Positions 49,001-61,423 of a stretch of DNA of 64,000 nt are shown one piece after another (within the stretch, counting starts at the first letter, position 1; every line of letters begins with the position of its first letter). The notes beneath the pieces were generated by a model that was given only the letters and a program-made list of their open reading frames with translations, searched no databases and had not been told where the DNA came from. The DNA comes from Humulus lupulus. Lineage: Eukaryota; Streptophyta; Magnoliopsida; Rosales; Cannabaceae. The translations under genes and the position numbers were made by a program. The stretch lies in contig NC_084800.1 of the NCBI RefSeq assembly GCF_963169125.1, positions 143,092,397-143,156,396 on the forward strand, written 5' to 3'.

Positions 49001-50130
49001 TGAATAAATCAGGATACTGATCTTACATAGCTGACTCAAGCTCCCAGGTCGCTTCCTCGACTTGCTATTCCTCCATAATACTTTGACTAGAGGAATCTTC
49101 TTGTTCCTTAGAACCTTACCTTTCCTATCCAGGATCTGCACTGGTCGCTCCTCATACGACAAATATGTTTGTAACTCTAAATCCTCATATCTCAACACAT
49201 AAGTCGTATCTGAGATGTACTTTTGAAGCATAGAGATGTGGAATACGTCGTGAACTCCTGATAACGACGATGGCAGAGCCAATCTATAGGTTACCTGCCC
49301 AATCCTCTCTAAGATCTCAAAAGGTCATATGAATCTAGGGCTCAACTTGTCATTTTTTCCAATCCTCCTCACCCCTCGCAATGGTGAAACTCGCAGAAAC
49401 ACATGGTCCCCTACCTAGAACTCCACGTCCCTACGCTTGGGATCAACGTAGCTCTTATGTATGCTCTGCGAAGCAAGCATTTGACCTTAGATCTTCTCAA
49501 TACCTTCAGTAGTCTTCTAAACCATCTTCGGTTCTAAATACTTTCTCTCACCCATCTCATCCCAATGAATGGGCGATCTACTTCTCCTCCCATACAACAT
49601 CTCGTAAGGAGCTACTCTAATCGTTGATTGACAACTATTGTTGTATGAAAACTCAAGAAATGGGAGGTACTTACTCCAAGACCCCTCGAAGTCCAATACA
49701 CACGCTCTAAGCATGTCTTCCAATACCTCAATTCTCCTATCAGACTGTCCATCTGTCTGAGGATGAAAGGTTGTACTAGACTTCAACTGAGTCCCCATAG
49801 CCTTTGACAAACCACCCCAAATCTTGGAGGTAAATATGGGATCCCAGTCTGATACTGTAGATTTAGGAACCCCATGAAGATGCACAATCTCCATGACATA
49901 TAATTCTGCGTACTGATCCACAGTATAGGTCATCCTACTTGGTAAAAAGTGAGCTGACTCAGTGTACCTGTCTACTATCATCCACACCGAGTCATGTAGC
50001 CCCACTGTCCTAGGTAAACCTCCCACAAAATCCATGGTAATGTCTTCCCATTTCCCCTCGCGAATACCTAAAGGCTATAACAACCCCACTGGTCGTTGAT
50101 GCTCAGCCTTCACATGCTGAGAGGTTAATA
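49001..50130 (-). pseudogene. Tekay pol 3' part: integrase and chromodomain
   Basis: Minus-strand integrase core at 50035-49517 (MDFVGGLPRT, VSDWDP, then GQSDRR where family members have Glu in place of the Asp after Ser), followed by the GPFEILERVG-like linker with frame breaks (49283-49516). The chromodomain ORF at 49282-48980 (SLSGVHDVFHISMLQKY, VQILDRK, VKVLWRN) shifts frame near 49060, after which EATWELES continues in another frame. The ORF's last codons run into the solo LTR. The likely catalytic Glu-to-Asp change would weaken the integrase even without the breaks. Confidence 0.88.
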
Positions 50131-50137
50131 GAGGTCG

Positions 50138-50348
50138 AAACCCAATTTCTTTGTAATCTCATTTATTATCAATAAAAGAATAGAAATCATTTTTTTTTTA
50201 CTTGGTCAATCACTTTGCTCACATGTTTTATTTTCATGATTATTTGTTTGATATAAACTTCTATTAAATCTCGAGCATATAGCTAATCTTGTTTATAGTG
50301 ACGTAATCACAGTGGAATAGAAATATGATTATATGTTCAAAATAAGTT
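50138..50348 (+). repeat. Copia 5' LTR fragment
   Basis: It matches the 3' LTR from AAACCCAATTT to ATGTTCAAAATAAGTT, then switches without transition to gag (CAGCGCAGACTCATTTTG). The first ~25 bp and the last ~1.6 kb of the LTR are absent. Confidence 0.8.
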
Positions 50349-53300
50349 CAGCGCAGACTCATTTTGAGGCCACCAAGAAATATGCCAATGCTTGGATGGC
50401 ACCATCTCCACATGTTTGTGATCAACTCAACTATGGTCTGACGCAGCTCATGAACGAGCTTCAGACTTTTGAGTCTATCATGGGTGGACCAAGTAAGGGA
50501 GGAGAAAAGAAGTCAACTACTACTACTGCTGCTAATCTAGCTAAGGTTGAAGCTAATAAAGCTTCATCTTCGAAAGCTGGAAACAAGAGGAAATGTGGAC
50601 AAAACAACAACCCCAAGCCTGTAAAGGCTGCAAAGATGAGTGCACAACCAAATGCACAGATGCCTAAGGGGAAGAACAAGAAAAACAAGAAAGCTAAAGG
50701 TAAATGTTTTCATGGCAAAGATAAAGGGCATCAGAAACAAGATTGCCCTAAGTTTCTAGCAGTGAAAAACAAAGCCTCTTGAATCGTGGGAGGAAGTGGA
50801 CAAAGGCGACTTAAAGCTTAGAGTTGGGAATGAATCGTTCGTTGCGGTCCAAGCTAGAGGAAGAGCTTTTCTGAAGTTCAGAAATAAAATTTTAATTTTA
50901 AATGATGTATTTTTTTATTTCGGATTTTAGTAGAAATTTTATTTCAGTTTCCATGTTGCAATTAGAACAATTTGTTATGACTTTCACAAGTTCTAATATA
51001 TCTATTTCTTTCAATGGATCACAATTGTGTATTGCATGTTTGGAAAATGGGCTTTATATTCTGCCACCTAACAAACCCCTTGCTCTTAACAATGAGTTAT
51101 CAAAAATAGCTAAACCTAGGACCAATAAACGTCAAAAGACCAAAAACGATAACATGACATATTTATGGCATTTGAGACTAGGTCACATTGGCTATGATAG
51201 AATTCAAAGACTTACAAAGGATAGAACTTTGAAGGAACTCTCCTTAGGTGAATTACCTATCTGTGAATCTTGTCTAGAAGGCAAATTGACCAAGCATCCA
51301 TTCTCTGGAAAGGGTGATAGGGCAAAGAACCACTTGGACTTGTGCATTCAGATGTTTGTGGACCTTTGAATGTACAATCCAGGGGTGGTTTTGAGTATTT
51401 CGTCACTTTCAGTGATGATTACTCTAGATACTCATGTATTTACATAATGCATAGAAAATTAGAAATATTTTCAATGTTTCAAGAATTCCTAGCAATGGCT
51501 CATAACCAATTAGGTAAAAGTTAAAGATATTGCGATCTGATAGGGGTGGAGAATATTTGGATATGCAGTTCCAAGATTATTCAACTGAACTTGGGATTTT
51601 ATCACAACTTACAGTCCCAAGTACTCCACAACAAAATGTTGTAGCGGAACGCCGAAACAGAACTTTATTGGAAATGGTAAGATGCATGCTTAGTTACTTA
51701 ACTCTACCAACTTCATTCTGGGGAGATGCAATTGAAACTGCGAACGACATTCTCAATGTCGTGCCGTCCAAATCAATCCCCCAAACACCTTTAGAACGCT
51801 GGAATGGTTGTGAACCTAGTTTACGCCATTATAGAATCTGGGGGTGTCCCGCCCACGTCCTGAGGAAAAAGGAGGGAAAGCTAGAACCACGAACTGAAGT
51901 TTGCATGTTTGTTGGCTATCCTAAAGGTACTTGGGGTGGAATTTTCTATAGTCATTCGGAAAAGAAAGTGTTTACTTCTATGAATGCTACTTTTTTTGTA
52001 AAGTGACTATGTCCAAAACTTCAAACCACGCAACAAAGTAGTTTTAGAGGAGATGGTTGAAGAATTGACTCCAACCAATGTTCCATTTTCACCAACGCAA
52101 GTTGATGGTGCAATTCCCACTCTTCATATCCAACTAACGCAAGCCGATTTAAATGAAGAAAGTACCACTATTCCTGAGCAAACAGTCACAGAGCCTCATC
52201 GTAGTGGGAAGGTTTCTAGGAACCTAGTTCGCTATGGTTTGGATGGTGAAAACAATATTTTTGTTGGTGACACTAGTGATGATGATCCATTGTCTTTCAA
52301 ATAGGCAATGGCTAGCCCTGAAAAGGAACTATGGCTCGAAGCCATGAAACAGGAAATGGAGTCCATGTACTCAAAATCTGTCTGGGATCTTGTGGAAGCA
52401 CCTAGTGACTTTAGGGCCATTTGGTGCAAGTGGATCTACAAGAAGAAACGAGGTGTTGATGGAAATATCGAGACTTATTAAGGTTGATTAGTGGCAAAGG
52501 GTTATACCCAAAGAGAAGGCATGGACTATGAGGAAACTTTTAGTCCGATAGCCATGCTCAAGTCCATTCGCATCCTCCTATCCATAGCAGCCACTCTCGA
52601 CTATGAGATCTGGAAAATGGACGTCAAGAAAATACTTAATAGAAAGCTTGACAAGAGGGAAAAGTTTGCAAGTCGAATAGGTCCAATTCTGGACTTAAGC
52701 AAGCTTCTCGTTCATGGAATCTTAGGTTTGATGAAATAATCAAAGCCTATGGCTTTGAACAAAATATTGATGAGCCTTGTGTTTACCAACTGGAGGCAAA
52801 TCAAATAGTGTTATTCCTTGTTCTTTATGTAGATGATATCTTACTCATTGGAAACAATGTTAAGAAATTGTCAGATGAGAAGAATTGGCTGAGCACTCAA
52901 TTCCAGATGAAGGATTTGGATGAAGCAAATTATGTTCTAGGTATCCAGATTATCTAGGATAGAAAGAACAAACTCTTAGCTCTATCTCAAGCATCTTACA
53001 TTGATAAAGTGCTTGAATGTTTTTCAATGAAAAATTCCAAGAAAGCGCGTCTACCGCACGCCATGGAATTCATCTTTCAAAGAAGTAGTCTCCCCAGGCT
53101 CCCGAAGAGGAAGATGCAATGAGAAAAGCTCCTTACGCATTTGCAGTTGGAAGTCTGATGTATGCTATGTTGTGTACTAGACCAGATATATGCTATGCGG
53201 TGAGAGTAGTGAGCAGATATTAGTCAAACCCATGATTGAAACATTGGATAGAAGTTAAGCATATTATGTAGTATTTAAGGAGAACTAGGGATTATATGTT

Positions 53301-53805
53301 AGTTTACAAGGGTGGTGTTCTGAACCCTGTAGGCTACACCGATTCTTATTTTCAGACTGATGTTGATGACAAGAAGTCTACTTCTGGAATGGTGTTTACT
53401 CTTGGTGGTGGAACTATGATATGGAGAAGCATAAAGTAGTCTGCGATCTCAAATTCCACCATGGAGGCTGAATACATAGCTGTGTCAGAAACAACTAAGG
53501 AAATAGTCTGGCTAAAGAAGTTCTATTCGAATCTTGGTGTTATTCTAGAAATGGATAAACTGCTTGTGTTGTTTTTTGACAATACTAGAGAGATAGCCAA
53601 CTCGAAAGAACCTTGAAGTCACAAGAGGAGTAAGCATATAGAAATGAAGTATAACATTATTCGAGAATATGTGGCCAGGGGACATGTGAAGGTTATGAAG
53701 ATTACATGTGAAGACAATCTTCCAGATCCATTTACGAAGACACTACCAGAAGCTACATTTGATAAGCATATCAAAGAAATGGGATTAGTAGAATTAAGGC
53801 ATTAG
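50349..53805 (+). pseudogene. Copia gag-pol, heavily decayed
   Basis: Gag C-terminal part (HFEATKKYANAWMAPSPHVC) with a damaged zinc knuckle (CFHGKDKGHQKQDC, second Cys missing). Pre-integrase zinc motif (WHLRLGHIGY, CESC). Integrase core (HSDVCGPL, RSDRGGEY, AERRNRT) with DDE residues present. RT (SKWIYKK-like at 52430, LYVDDILLIG at 52826-52855). RNase H (VGYTDSYFQTD with Asp to Tyr, STMEAEYIA). Several stops and at least three frame changes; a deletion near 52640 removes the segment between MDVK and the YGLK region. Termination at 53803-53805 precedes the polypurine tract. Confidence 0.9.
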
Positions 53806-53813
53806 TTTCAATT

Positions 53814-53829
53814 AGTGCAAGTGGGAGTT
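53814..53829 (+). other. Copia polypurine tract
   Basis: TTAGTGCAAGTGGGAGTT just before TGTTGGGG; the purine run is AAGTGGGAG. Confidence 0.75.
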
Positions 53830-55676
53830 TGTTGGGGTTTTATGCCCTAATTAAAACCCAATTTATTTGTAATCTCATTTATTATAAATAAAAGAATAGA
53901 AATACTTTTTTTGACTTGGCCAATCACTTTGCTCACATGTTTTATTTTCATGATTATTTGTTTAATATAAATTTATATTAAATCCCAAGCATATAGCTAA
54001 TCGTATTTATAGTGACATAATCACAGTGGAATATACATATGCTTATATGTTCAAAATAAGTTAGTCCAAAGATTAGTCAGTGCACAGGATTTACACTGAC
54101 TTGCCAATCTGCGATATGATTTACTTACACATCACAGTGTTATGTTATTTCCAGAACATTAGCAAAGTAGATAAGATCGGATGTATTTGTTGCATCGGAC
54201 TGGACCGATTTTGACAGTTGATAGGATAAGTAAAATACCATTATTATATATTCTAGTCATATCATATAGTTGACTATAGGTCAATTCAATCTAAATTCTG
54301 AGTGGTTAGTATTCTAACTGATTGTATTATTTGAGTTATTTGACTTGTTCGTTACCAGCTTACCCTACAGACTAGCCCATACTTACATCTTGGGAACTCG
54401 GTAGTATAATTGAGTGGGAGTGTTAATCATAGATATGAACATCTATAGCTTCTGATGAAGAACTGAAACAATTTTTTCCTTTTAGTTTGGTTCAAGGAGC
54501 TAAATAATAGAGATCTCATTTCAGTAATTAATATTAGCTTACTGAAATGTCATTTACAACGAACTAAGTGTTTTAAGGATAAAATACAATGACGGGTAAA
54601 ATGGTATTTTAGTCCCATCTCATTGTAGACCGTCTATATTGAGTGAAAATTATGGTTGTAACAATGGATAATTAATAAAGTATCTATATTTCTTATAGAG
54701 TGTTCTATGAATTCAAGAGTGCAATTTCGAGACTTTAGTGGAGTCACGAGGAATTAATAGGTTAGTAAATTTATTTGTTAGATTTATGATAACTTATTGG
54801 AGCTTGATTTCATAGGCCCATGGTCCCCGCTGTACCTTGGATAAAATCATCTAGAAAGTCTCAATTAATTTATTTAGTTATCAATTATAATTATCAAAGT
54901 TGACCAGGTCAATTTTGGATAGTTTCACAGAGTTATGTAATTTAAAGTAGAAAAGAGAAATTAGGGCAGATTTATTAATTAAGATAAATTGGTATCTAAA
55001 TTAATAAATAATTTAAATCAAGGTTCAAATTATAAATAATTAATTTGAATAATTATTTTATTAATTAATCAATAGAAAATAATACAGACCTTGATTTTAA
55101 GTCCAACGGGCTTATAATTAAATGAGAAATTTCACGGGCCTAAAGCCCATGATATTTTTGACCTAGGGTTATTAATTTTCTATTGTTTTATTAATTTTTT
55201 AATTAAATAAATGACATAGTTGAGCCTATAAAATGAATGCTAAGTGAGAGTTGAAATCAGATTTTTGAAACACAAGTTTCTGAGAAGATCAAAAGATCTA
55301 GCAGGTTTTAGATTCTCTCTACAAACATAAGTCATTTTCTAAGCCTCATTATTATTTTCTCTTCTTCTCTCTGTATCTATCTCATGTGTTGAGAATTCCC
55401 TACCCTAGTCTAGGTGATTCTAAGGATACTTTGGAAGGCTGTGAAGATAATTGAAGAATGGTTCAGTTTCTTGGTAATACTCTGCGATAGTGAGGATACA
55501 AGGGTTAGAGATACTGAAGGAAGGACTGTATCATTCCACTGCGTATAATGTAAGTGTTCTTTCATTATTTCAGTTTGAATTCAATTTTAGAAACATGCTC
55601 TAAGTTGTCTCATATTAATTTTTTTAATATAAGATCTACATGAAAATAAACAAGATTTTGTACAAGTTTCCCAATA
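53830..55676 (+). repeat. Copia 3' LTR
   Basis: 1847 bp, TGTTGGGGTTTT to TTTCCCAATA (last CA mutated to TA). It aligns with the reverse complement of 5490-7346. After it the minus-strand Tekay integrase resumes. Confidence 0.9.
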
Positions 55677-56928
55677 GTATTCATCTACGTCCTTCTTCAT
55701 CCCAAACCACCAGTACAACGTTTGTAGATCCTGATACATCTTCGTGGTTCCTGGATGGAGTTGAGTATGGTGTATTATAGGATTCATCAAGTATCTTTCA
55801 TCTGATACCCATATCCATCGGAACATAGACCCGTTCCTTGAACCGTAGTAAACCAGTCTATGAAATGGAATAATCCTCAACCACTCCAGTTAGGACATTC
55901 CCTCTAACCTCCTGCAACTCTATATCATCCATCTGACCCTCTCTTATCCTCTCTAGAAGGGTCGACTGTAAGGTAATTTTGGCCAGCCAGCCCACAACCA
56001 ATTCTATCCTCGCTCTGGTCATCTCCTTTACTAACTCCTTTGATATCTGTTTAGAGCTAATTAACTGTCCCGGGCCCCTCCGGCTTAACACATTTGCCAC
56101 TGCATTGGCTTTCCTTGGGTGGTAAAGGATATCACAATCATAGTCCTTTACCAATTCTAACCAACGTCTCTGTCTCATGTTCAAGTCCTTCTGGGTGAAG
56201 AAATACTTCAAACTCTTATGATCGGTGTATATCTTGCACTTCTCTCCATACAAGTAATGTCGCCAAACTTTCACTGCGAATACCACTGCTGCCAGCTCCA
56301 AATCATGGGTAGGATATCGCTGCTGTTATTCCTTCAACTGCTGTGATGCATAAGAGATAACCTTTTCATTTTGCATCAACACGCATCCTAATCCCAGTCT
56401 CGATGCATCACAATACACAACAAACTTTCCTCCCTCCGAAGGAAGACTCAACACAGGAGCGGTAATTACTCATCGCTTCAGTTATTGGAAGCTACCCTCA
56501 CAATTGTCTGACCAAGTGAACTTCATATTCTTTCATGTCAATTATGTCATCGGTGCGACAATCTTTGAAAATTCTTCCATGAACCGCCTGTAGTAACCCG
56601 CTAATCCAAGGAAGCTTCTAACCTCCGAGGCGTTCCTTGGCCTCGACCAATCCCTAACCATGTCAACCTTGGCCGGATCTACCTTAATCCCATCTCCACC
56701 AACAATATGTCCAAGGAATGTCCCCTTTGGTAGCCAGAACTCACACTTCTTAAACTTAGCATACAACCGATGCTCTCTCAATCTTTGTAATACCTGTCGG
56801 AGATATTGCTCATGCTCTGCCTCAAAACTGGAGTAAACCAAGATGTCGTCGATGAAGACAATTACAAACTGATCTAAGAAGTCCTTGAACACCCTGTTCA
56901 TCAGATCCATAAATGCAGCTGAGGCATT
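55677..56928 (-). pseudogene. Tekay pol middle: integrase zinc domain, RNase H, RT
   Basis: Reading minus from 56928: RT with [25 protein letters not shown] (catalytic Asp pair intact), [11 protein letters not shown]; RNase H with VVYCDASRLGLGC (Asp intact), a stop after YASQQLKE, then [14 protein letters not shown]; integrase zinc region with [11 protein letters not shown] and YWWFGMKKDVDEY, where the copia element enters. Frames shift between 56542 and 56301 and again near 55870. Confidence 0.9.
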
Positions 56929-59298
56929 TGTAATGATCCAAATTTCCTAATAAGGCTTAGGGCCTTGATTAGGAGGTCGGGAAGGCCATAATTGATTTAT
57001 TATGCAATTAAATTATTATATGCATGTTTAGGTGTATTAAATATGCATGTGAACCCATGTTTGATTAATTGGGTGATTTTCATATTTTGGCCATTTCGGG
57101 TATATTTGGCATATATGTGGCATGTGTATGGTGCTTCCTTATTATTTGGTTATGCAAGGGTTACTCAGCACGAGACGATCCTAAGAGGTAAGCTAGTGGG
57201 AAAGTCACAACGAGATTCATACTTGACTCAGAGTGAGTCAAGGGGTATTTAGCACATTACCAGGGTATTGGGTAATGGGAATAAATATTTGATGATAATT
57301 GGGAGTGAGTGAGATCAGGGGGAAATTCTGGGAGTTTTGAGTATTTTACCCCCGATGACGTTTTTGGGACCCCAAGCATTAGGATTTTCTTGAGGCTACT
57401 TAAGCTTAAAGTAACCTGTTAGAACTATAAAAGAACGTTCTCTCTTCCTCCCATTCCTTTTCGTCTCCTAATCGTATTTTCGAAGGAAACTTGAGTTTTA
57501 GGACTCGGATTCAAGCGAGGATCGAGGCATAGTGATTCTAGGGAAGATTAGAAGCTTATTAGTCGGAGAATTTAGCTGGGAAACGACATAATCGGAGGTA
57601 ATCCAAGTTTTAAGTTCTTAATTTTTAAAGTTTTTAAGCTTGGATTGGATTTTGTGTTTTGATGAATTAAAGCTTGGGTTTTATTGGTTTTAGGAGATTA
57701 GGATGTTTGGGAACTTTAATTTTGAGATTGGGATAGGTTAGGGTCGGATTCAGAGCTTTGAAGCTCGAAGAACTCGAAGAACAGAAGCTGAAACCCAAAA
57801 TTTCTAGGTTAGGCGCTGTAGCGCTAGGTTGGTAGCGCTACAACACTAGGTTCTCTGTCTTTGTTGTTTTGAGTCTGCCTGTAGCACCCAAAGGTATGCT
57901 GTAGCGCTACACAGTCTTCAAAATGAGGGTTTTTGGTACTTTTTGGGGTTTTGACCCAAGGGCTCGGGGGATGATTCCACCACCTTGTTCGGTGAAATTG
58001 GAGGTCCCGAGAGCACGAGAATGGTCCCGGGATTGAGTTTTGGAACTTGAACTCATTGAAACAAAATTTATGGTTGTGACTAGGTTATCGCAAGGGGCTT
58101 GGAATCAGGATCGTGCTTGTGGCTCATTTATTGGTAACTTGTGCTTGGACCAAAGGTAAGAAAACTGCACCCAGTATGTGATGCATGAGATACATGTGAT
58201 TAGGGTATATGGAATTGATTAGAGCTTGAGTCTCTTTAGATGTGCATGATCATCATTATGCTAGTGATTGTTAAGTAAGCATGATGAATGCCCTACATTT
58301 GGATATTTGACATATGATATATGCTTGGTTGCATTGCTACTTGTGTATGGCCCTGACCCATGAGTCAAAAATCGGCACGACTCGTATGGTATTTGCACAA
58401 GAGTCAAGAACGACATTGATGTGTTCAACACAAGCTGAAAAGATTAGATCTAATCAACATAAGCATTGAGTGAATCATCATGACCATTAATGCTTAACCG
58501 ACCTCAAGTTCGTGAATACTAAAAGCGCTTGTCTAGTCTAAAGGCTAGTTACTTAGAGCCAGGGCCAAAAGGCACAGGTGACCACAACGTCACATGGCTA
58601 TGGGTGCTGAGCCCAAGTTTGTGACTCACTCATCAGTGACTTATCTGATTAGGGTGCAGAGCCCAAAGTGTGCTCACTCATTTGATTAGGGCTACAACCC
58701 CAGCATGATTAGGGCTATAAGCCCCAGTATGATTACCAAAATCATAAAGTGATATTCACTCATCTGATTAGGGTACGGACCCCCAGTGTGTGACTTAATT
58801 GTCACTTATTTGAGTCACTTATTTTAGATGGACACATTTGCCTTCTATTTTCATTATGACATGATAGTCATCAATACAAAGGGCAGGGCCCATAAATCAT
58901 CTATACAAAGGGCAGGGCCCATAACTCATCTACACAAAGGGCAGGGCAAAAGAAAGCTGGACCATTCTTGAGTTAGAGAGCTTAGGTGACGACGTGTACA
59001 TATGCGGCTACTCGACCACCACGGCCGAGGGTTTAAAGAGGAACTAAGGTTTAACCCTATTTTGCTGCTTAGGTCGGTTGGTTGTAAATCTTTTGTTGTA
59101 ATTAACCTTTAAATTATATTTTGGAATCCCAATGTATACAGTAAAGATTTTAGTGAAACATTGCATCTTAACCAACATTTTTAACCCTAAACTGTTAATC
59201 ATACTTAGTTACACAATTATGGCCAAATGACTCGATTAGTGAGGTTAGCACTGTTTAAAATGCACATCGTAACGGTCCCTAGGTAGTAGGGCGTTACA
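56929..59298 (+). mobile_element. Tekay-like solo LTR, divergent subfamily
   Basis: 2370 bp, TGTAATGATCC to GGGCGTTACA, flanked by GCATT (56924-56928 and 59299-59303). Start, end and donor-like sites (57598, 58156) match the family, but the body diverges: AGCGCT-type GC module (about 57812-57920), degenerate GGAATCCC, and internal repeats near 58600-58950. Confidence 0.94.
58869..58947. repeat. 29-bp tandem repeat, 2.7 copies
   Basis: The units start CATCAATACAAAGGGCAGG, CATCTATACAAAGGGCAGG and CATCTACACAAAGGGCAGG. A looser series of GATTAGGG-containing phrases precedes it (58640-58790). Confidence 0.88.
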
Positions 59299-59303
59299 GC
59301 ATT

Positions 59304-61423
59304 GTTCAAACCAAATGACATGACCAAGAACTCATAATGCCCCTACCTCGTTCGGAAGGTCGTCTTCAGAATATCCTCGTCCTTGATCCTCAGCTGGTGA
59401 TAACCAGATCGAAGATCAATATTCGAGAATACCGTCTTTCCTTAGAGCTGATCGAACAAGTCATCGATCCTTGGTAAATGATACTTGTTCTTGATGGTCA
59501 ACTTGTTCAACTCCCTGTAGTCTATAAACATTCTCAGAGTCCCATCCTTCTTCTTCACAAATGAAACTGGAGCACCCCATGGCAAAAAGCTAGGTCTAAT
59601 AAACCCCAAGTCTAGAAGCTCCTACAATTGTATCTTCAATTCCTTTAACTCTTCCGGAACCATTCTATATGATACCCTTGACACTGGCTCTGTATCCGGC
59701 GCTAACTCAATGACGAACTGAATCTCCTTGCTGTAATCCTAGTAACTCCTCAGGAAACACGTCCAAGAACTCACATACTAGTTTAGTCTCTCCTGGCCCC
59801 ACTGGCGTAACTCTAGTGGTATCCACCACACTAGTTAGAAAACCTATATAACCTCCTTGTAATAGGTCCCTAGCCCTCAGTGATGATATCATAGGAATGC
59901 GGGGTCCATGCATAGGGTCCTCACCCTCAGGCTCAAAGGTCACCATCTTTTCCTGCAATCTATAGTAGCTCCATATTTGACTAACCAATCCATTCCTAAA
60001 ATCATATCTAAATCATCCATAGAAAACTCAATCAAATCCACTAATAGTTCCTTACTATCTACCATCACTGGCAGTGCTCTAATCCATCTCTTAGAAACTA
60101 CCAGCTCCCCTATAAGCAGTATAGTCCCAAACCTCGCAGTATAAAACTCACTAGGTCTACACATTCTATCAATCACTTTACTAGAAACAAACGAATGTGT
60201 AGCACTAAAGTCAATCAACACAGTATATGAAGAGCCAGTGCTAGAAAGTTGACTTGTCACTACTGAGGGACTAGCCTTAGCCTCTGCCTGCGTCAAGGTG
60301 AACACTCGAACTGGAGTCAAGCTGTCCACTTTCCTCAGTTCCTCTTTCTTCGACGTTGGGAAATCATTATTGAGGTGTCCAACCACCCCGCACAAGTAAC
60401 AAGATTTTTCCTGACATTCACTCAAATGGCGCTTCTTGCATCTAGTGCACTCTTGATAACTTCTACATGCCTCACCACATCCCTGGCGGCCACCCTGAGC
60501 ACCCCGACCTCTCATATCAGGACTAGCAGTGGTCGAGGTGTCAGGGGTCACCCTTTTCAGATCACTGGGGACTCTGCCCCTACCAGATCCTGTATATGGA
60601 GGGACTGTCCTGTGAACATCTTGTCTTGCAGCACTCTCCCTTCAGATCTTATTCTCCGCCTCTTCAGTAGTAAGAGCCTTCTCAATCACCAAGGCATAAG
60701 TCGTTCCCCCAGGTACTGATGTGATTCTCACATCTCAGGGTATCATAGCATTAAGCCATCGAATAAACCTGTCCTGTCTAGCTACATCAGTAGGCACTAA
60801 ATCTGGTGTGAACTTCGCTAGCCTATCAAACTTCAGGGCATACTCATTAATTGTTATGCTGCTCTGCACCAACCCAACAAACTCATCACCTTCGTTGCCC
60901 TGATGACAACATTATAATATTTCTGGTTGAACAAGTCTCTGAACCCATCCCTGCTCATAGCGAAATGTCCTGAGTTTGTGATGCCACCTCCCAAAAAATA
61001 TGGGCATCCTCTCTAAGCATATAGATGGCACAAGCAACCTTGTCGTTGCCTTCCACCCTCATGAAATCCAGGATGGAGGTGATCATATTCATCCATTGTT
61101 CGGCCTTCAGTGGATTTGGTCCTCCCTCAAAGACTGGAGGATGTTGTCTCCTGAATCATTCATAAATTGTCTTCCACCTGTTCCCAACCTCAGGTGGATT
61201 TACAGCTAGTTCCACAGTAGGTGGCACAATAGGTGCAGCACTCCCTGACAGAGTCTGCCATCTCAAAAGGTGAATCTGCTCTTCTTGACTCTGTAGCCTG
61301 GCTTGCATATCAGCAAGAATTTGCCGCCTATTCTCAAGGACTGGTAGAGGGTTCTGGCCTGCTCATCATCTCTAGCCTCGACCCTGTACCGGCTAGTCGT
61401 ATTGATCACATTGGACGCATAAC
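59304..61423 (-). pseudogene. Tekay gag, protease and RT start
   Basis: On minus, gag begins close to 61423 and carries frame breaks through 60560 (a capsid region matching the other copy is visible at about 61250-60700). Next come a zinc knuckle CYLCGVVGHLNNDF (last Cys now Phe), protease (IDFSATHSFVS where the DSG motif is [15 protein letters not shown]), and the RT N-terminus (about 59690-59310: [29 protein letters not shown]) ending at the solo LTR. It retains CGA ACG where the plus element has TAA ATG in RT. Confidence 0.87.

Larger units (their letters stand above)
50138..55676 (+). mobile_element. Ty1/copia element inserted in the Tekay integrase, 5' deleted
   Basis: Family of the solo LTR at 5490-7346. 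It has an LTR piece of about 210 bp, a jump straight into gag, a decayed pol, polypurine tract and full 3' LTR. Host integrase sequence is interrupted between the CLTSQ and DEY codons, and about 12 bp of target appear lost rather than duplicated. The missing LTR start, PBS and early gag point to a deletion after insertion. Confidence 0.88.
46111..61423 (-). mobile_element. Minus-strand Tekay element, broken into four pieces
   Basis: In plus order: 3' LTR remnant with polypurine tract (46111-46613), chromodomain and integrase (49001-50130), integrase zinc domain, RNase H and RT (55677-56928), and RT start, protease and gag (59304-61423). Between them lie a solo LTR, a copia element and another solo LTR. 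The 5' end is cut by a plus-strand Tekay element at 61424, so its 5' LTR is not in the window. Confidence 0.9.
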
